The translations under genes were made by a program, and so were the position numbers. A stretch of DNA of 64,000 nucleotides from Bradyrhizobium genosp. L. Lineage in GTDB: Bacteria > Pseudomonadota > Alphaproteobacteria > Rhizobiales > Xanthobacteraceae. The stretch lies in NCBI RefSeq assembly GCF_015624485.1, contig NZ_CP061378.1:3472001-3536000 (forward strand). Reading direction: 5' to 3'. The notes beneath the pieces were generated by a model. That model saw only the letters and a program-made list of their open reading frames with translations, did no database searches and was not told the DNA's origin. Shown piece after piece: positions 63,501 through 64,000 of the stretch. Position 1 is the stretch's first letter; every line of letters starts with the position of its first letter.

Positions 63501-64000
63501 TGCAAAGCTTCGTCAACACGCCGTTCGACACGGCGGCGGTGACGGCGAACTTCGCCGGCGCCAGGCTGCAGGTCGGCGGCGGCGCCGCGGCGGCGCTGCC
63601 GTCGTCGATGCTGCATCTGCGGCCCGAGATCGACCTCGTCAATCCGAGCACGACCATCAACAACGGCAATATCACGGTCGCCAGCAACTGGAATTTCGGT
63701 TCCGGCGCCACGGTCGGCGGCACCACCACGCTCTACTACCGCACCACGGACGGCGGCGAGCCCGGCACGCTGCTGTTGCGCGCGCTCAACAACGTGCAGA
63801 TCAACGCCACGATCAGCGATGGCTTCTATCTGCCGAACAATCAACAGGCGCCTGGTCTCAGCGCGGCGCAAGCGTATCTCAATGAACAAGGAACGGATGC
63901 ATACGCGAACTATATCGCAATGTTTCCGGTTGACGCGACAGAGATACACTATAGTGCGTCGGTCGATGCATTGGTTCTTCTTGGCGTCGACCCGTCCCCG
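54509..64000 (+). CDS. giant filamentous-haemagglutinin-family exoprotein (3' end outside window)
   Basis: The frame is open from ATG 54509 to the window end, at least 3164 codons. A signal segment (GLLLAGVSSIAIAMSSQAVARP) is followed by an Ala/Gln-rich helical stretch (residues 44-95, AAQQAAQQAQQAAQ). From about residue 122 comes the TPS secretion domain: NPVTTWVG, VNIDQTQSQAVLNWQSFNVG and VYVINQNGIVFGG (a variant of the NPNGI motif). The rest is thousands of residues of beta-helical repeats rich in Gly/Thr/Val/Asn. GGAAGG at 54498-54503 supports the start. Such proteins are surface adhesins exported by two-partner secretion; the TpsB partner is not in the window. The final Tyr/Asp-rich region may mark the next domain. 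Confidence 0.92.
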   Translation, partial: MHSLPRSRSTSRRGLLLAGVSSIAIAMSSQAVARPFGNWGNGGTAAAQAAMSAAQQAAQQAQQAAQNTQASMMRATQAIQALRAAQSAARGIAASAPSTVANGLNVGGLVPDSGLKAPGVANPVTTWVGANTPTQTSSGGQTTVNIDQTQSQAVLNWQSFNVGRDTTVNFNQQGNSSWAALNKVAPNVAPSQLLGAIRADGAVYVINQNGIVFGGNSQINVHTLIASTLDLPSKLSANNYQGFLQNGLFSLLGDVPASAGVTGTGAAIFNQGANGKIIVEPGAVIDTTGKLNATGDGGFVALLADGGVSNAGSITTQNGQIILASNNSLTLVTPLSTAVGTKTAIQVVGAGGGLVNNEVGGLLTANDGAVTLSGGAINQLGGIFATTSTTRTGSITLSTVCPVGGCAPGANGNIVLGAASLTAILPDETSSTLPTATANSTVTVNGASTAAAYFQAVLQPTINIQATGNVDLQGSGAGGDGALIKAPSAALTINAGSTGTVMLENGSAIDLSGIAGVTLPMSINEISILVTSAEVADNPLSKGLIGKTVTIDARVGSPILNVSGYTGLIPESIDQILTVGGNFTTSGINVVQKPGAVINVSGGYVQYTGGVITTSRVVGADGRSYDIGSANPNIAYLGVGGGFTVLHKINGKVDTSLTEVYISPFGRSTAHYQAGYVAGANAGSVTVSAINPIVNDIIGDAVAGDRQRTMAGSSNLAASDQMPTGASLSINFTNPSANQANQNHVVLLPQADAGSDPYGLGSLSLANASTWTPTLANGVFPIFTDVLSNPSLGAVSIKGALQLDMASNAVLSVRAGGSITLDGVGTIDGTLSAPAGKISLTGFTYAAGTPQLPSTPAVVIGPTAVLDVRGRWVNDTGKQPDQLEGQAFVNGGTVSISTLAASTQSSDGSFVDVTQSIVLSSGSTIDVSGGGYVDTTGKLKTGSDGLPVGKGGSLALQTYMPKGQGNRWAGFGSGTGSGITPYNVVPTGTNHPDQANVLLDGTIYAGGFDGGGTLTLQASTIIVDGAATDVTSYLPTAKAGAIATQSGQPATSLAVSDTKSGQLVLPTSFFTSGGFSQYTLSDVYGGTTVTAGTQLVLQQPTAMLPNVAVNQIPTGALVRDFASAGLLPDGLRKPVSLTLDGTSVLVDRGAAIQADPRATITLVGGNAIGVTSSTDQAGNVIITVTPVLGEVSVLGSVVAPAGAINVFGNVSIGSGAVLDVGGVFLPNPAVVAYSTGTVLDGGTITLGGSTVVVQPGAQFDLQGAAVTADSNLIQVQQAGFGPSLVGQAAWSNGGSLQLVGTSIYFAGSVNAAGGAPLASGGSLVIGDVATPSAVAGLPANSFNNLPDAIVIEPDGHVAANLPAAGATPASGAFIGADALSNSGFDSITLNANLAVAFAGSVNVAIPGALTLRADAGNFVLLPASTGLLPPGIDFNDTATFAPSCGANCIPGTGAATVSLSAGYVRLVGSDPRFTPKLPTLADGTLNISAQWIDLQRGITLHNVANANFSSASAIRLLPDDYGLVTSTGGSGLPAFAGALLVPGNLTLRAAEVYPVSNTDFLLMSTGTLPAASTITVAQNGAPTAPLSAGGGIVVSARTIEQGGTLWAPLGSIILGVRTSSDVPTGITTALLEISRFLTSGPFTPTQSVTLDAGSLTSVSAAGLVIPDGYTVDGTTWYQGAPNGAAIDPASIIPPVLTAPPAKSISLFGTSVTTSAGATLDLSGGGDIYATEFVAGTGGTRNVLTTYQRDPATGNITPTYADGRQVYALVPSYQAPVAAYDPNFAYAPNLSGVSASANGAFPSAIAPGQTVTIGAGAGVPAGTYTLLPGMYATLPGAYRVVQVASNVNPGTTKSVTSPDGSQYVLGALGNALSGTRSSQTAVFQLQSQSVWSKYSEINITSGTTFFSNQALAANQAPPPLPIDGGVLVLGAINSLKLGGTNLFAPGTSTLAPGLVGAGGQVQIGGSEILIAHLDSAQSAPAGYLVLDPDQISNLGAASVLIGGTASVVNGVQQIAATALDLEVMTDASHPLTGPELLLVSLGGNGRGVVVDAGSVIRAAGSVPKGTDRDIAFGIDPVAIVGSDGSVTGYTAGVSGDGALLRVSNGTIVDVTRNFVPGQYSGPGTLPSGSTALGKFSVGAGAIIDGGNALTLDSSGGGTLASSAVLNAGNYDIAGSVINIGGGSTGVVLSATVLANFNDAVSVRLRSGSVINLYDANGLEIGDAAHPIGKLTFDSAGLYGQGGSTTVNATNIDLANSRGVTGTGISGAGGTLTLNASSTITEDVGAKSLGGFSQVNFNAGQAIAFSGNGSLDSGPVGAASLTFDVSGVTLVNGGSGYTSVPTVTIGGTGGSGAQATASLGVASIAVSAGGTGYSNGDQVTVIGPDGTGFTGTAIVDASGAITGVKVTSAGSGFTGAITEVDVASATGTGATLTASLGVVSVSVTNAGSGYAGIPTFSFTGGGGTGAIAQGLAAVTGITLTNPGDGYQGAPTVTISGGGGTSSSAVATASGGVVTGLTLTNAGSGYSSLPTVTFSGGGGGGANMTLSAPIVVVNGGAGQSLTTRGQVSLVTGAGTAPASDPSNIGGSLAVTAASITDTATIRALSGTVNLAAFAGDVVLGAGAVIDASGSRIQILDLIQDTPGGNVRLMSTSGNVVIDPGASVSVAAAGNGFAGSLSILASNTAVLNGTLDGRAAFKSVGGDFTLQAGSIDPSSTLPLDAFAGSFTVRRATGDITIDGTLVSNQVLLVADTGNVTVNGTIDASGGRGQIALYGGTGVTVNGGAVLDVSWQPYAANDPAYGGGTSGLVQKGGTITLGTTGTPDGTLNATYGYQNVTTSGTINVADGARFNVSGGPGGSNIDNTGGSVIIRAPILTGGNVNASFSGTVITNADASGNASGGGVVLNAYAVWSTTDGCTLVAGGCGAVATVAAYNALTPDQQKQLNQHFDGVIDPAGFFDATLTNGKPSQIIFADGNGLYPVSTPDAPAAGAYMPHVDFYQSVLQSFVNTPFDTAAVTANFAGARLQVGGGAAAALPSSMLHLRPEIDLVNPSTTINNGNITVASNWNFGSGATVGGTTTLYYRTTDGGEPGTLLLRALNNVQINATISDGFYLPNNQQAPGLSAAQAYLNEQGTDAYANYIAMFPVDATEIHYSASVDALVLLGVDPSP
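61480..62130 (+). repeat. GSGY/PTVT glycine-rich repeats within the exoprotein
   Basis: In the exoprotein frame, near residues 2325-2540, about six units of 30-40 residues recur. Each has NGGSGY-like turns, a P-T-V-T-I/F strand and a Gly run: GGSGYTSVPTVTIGGTGG, GTGYSNGDQVTVIGPDGTG, GSGYAGIPTFSFTGGGGTG, GDGYQGAPTVTISGGGG, GSGYSSLPTVTFSGGGG. The block differs from the beta-helix text around it, and the copies are diverged. Confidence 0.8.

Overview
The window looks like chromosomal DNA of a Bradyrhizobium-type alphaproteobacterium. It is GC-rich and carries a eukaryotic-type glutamine synthetase II gene (glnII) with a small divergent partner gene of the GstI/DUF2735 family. It also carries several small rhizobial families (DUF6894-like, PsiF-like, DUF2336) and the palindromic interspersed repeats typical of Bradyrhizobium intergenic DNA. 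I saw no rRNA, tRNA, CRISPR array, insertion sequence or phage. All names come from reading motifs; no database search was run.

Layout. 0-6.1 kb: end of an SGNH hydrolase, a tyrosine phosphatase, the gstI/glnII nitrogen locus with two sigma-54-like promoters, a tandem GrlR-like protein, a signal-less binding protein, a Sel1-repeat protein and an unusually small 49-residue gene. 6.2-11.3 kb: a DMT transporter, an ABC-F ATPase, a hexapeptide acetyltransferase, a dienelactone-type hydrolase and a metallo-beta-lactamase-fold hydrolase. 11.3-18.1 kb: a DUF2336/PilZ operon, an AraC-type regulator, a second PilZ protein, a PsiF-like protein, a nitroreductase, an alpha/beta hydrolase and an acyl-CoA dehydrogenase. 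18.2-25.6 kb: a chemoreceptor, an FMN reductase with an SDR enzyme, and envelope genes (L,D-transpeptidase, Pro/Ala-rich membrane protein, RlpA). 25.9-31.5 kb: small proteins, a secreted c-type cytochrome, two DUF6894-like proteins, CsaA, a LysE-type exporter and pyridoxal kinase. 31.6-42.4 kb: two class III nucleotide cyclases, a PaiB-type regulator, two small secreted proteins behind a duplicated leader, a ROK kinase, a Cys/Met-metabolism PLP enzyme, an MFS/spermidine-synthase fusion and a GT-C-like membrane protein. 42.7-47.0 kb: an overlapping operon of two HlyD adaptors around a double ABC-2 permease, with no ATPase gene.

47.5-64 kb is the most unusual part. Scattered type II secretion parts (pseudopilin GspG, secretin GspD, a GspC/GspN-like protein) are interleaved with a ClpP-like periplasmic serine protease and a secreted alkaline-phosphatase-superfamily enzyme. 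These abut a giant filamentous-haemagglutinin-like exoprotein gene that starts at 54509 and is still open at the window end (at least 3164 codons). No TpsB partner and no GspE/GspF are inside the window. An export and surface-adhesion module is the best candidate here for an undescribed system, but that grouping is inference from gene order.

Long open frames antisense to the exoprotein gene, to gspD and to the phosphatase gene are treated as shadows of GC-rich coding DNA. Start codons were chosen from ribosome-binding sites, signal peptides and family length, and several are marked uncertain.
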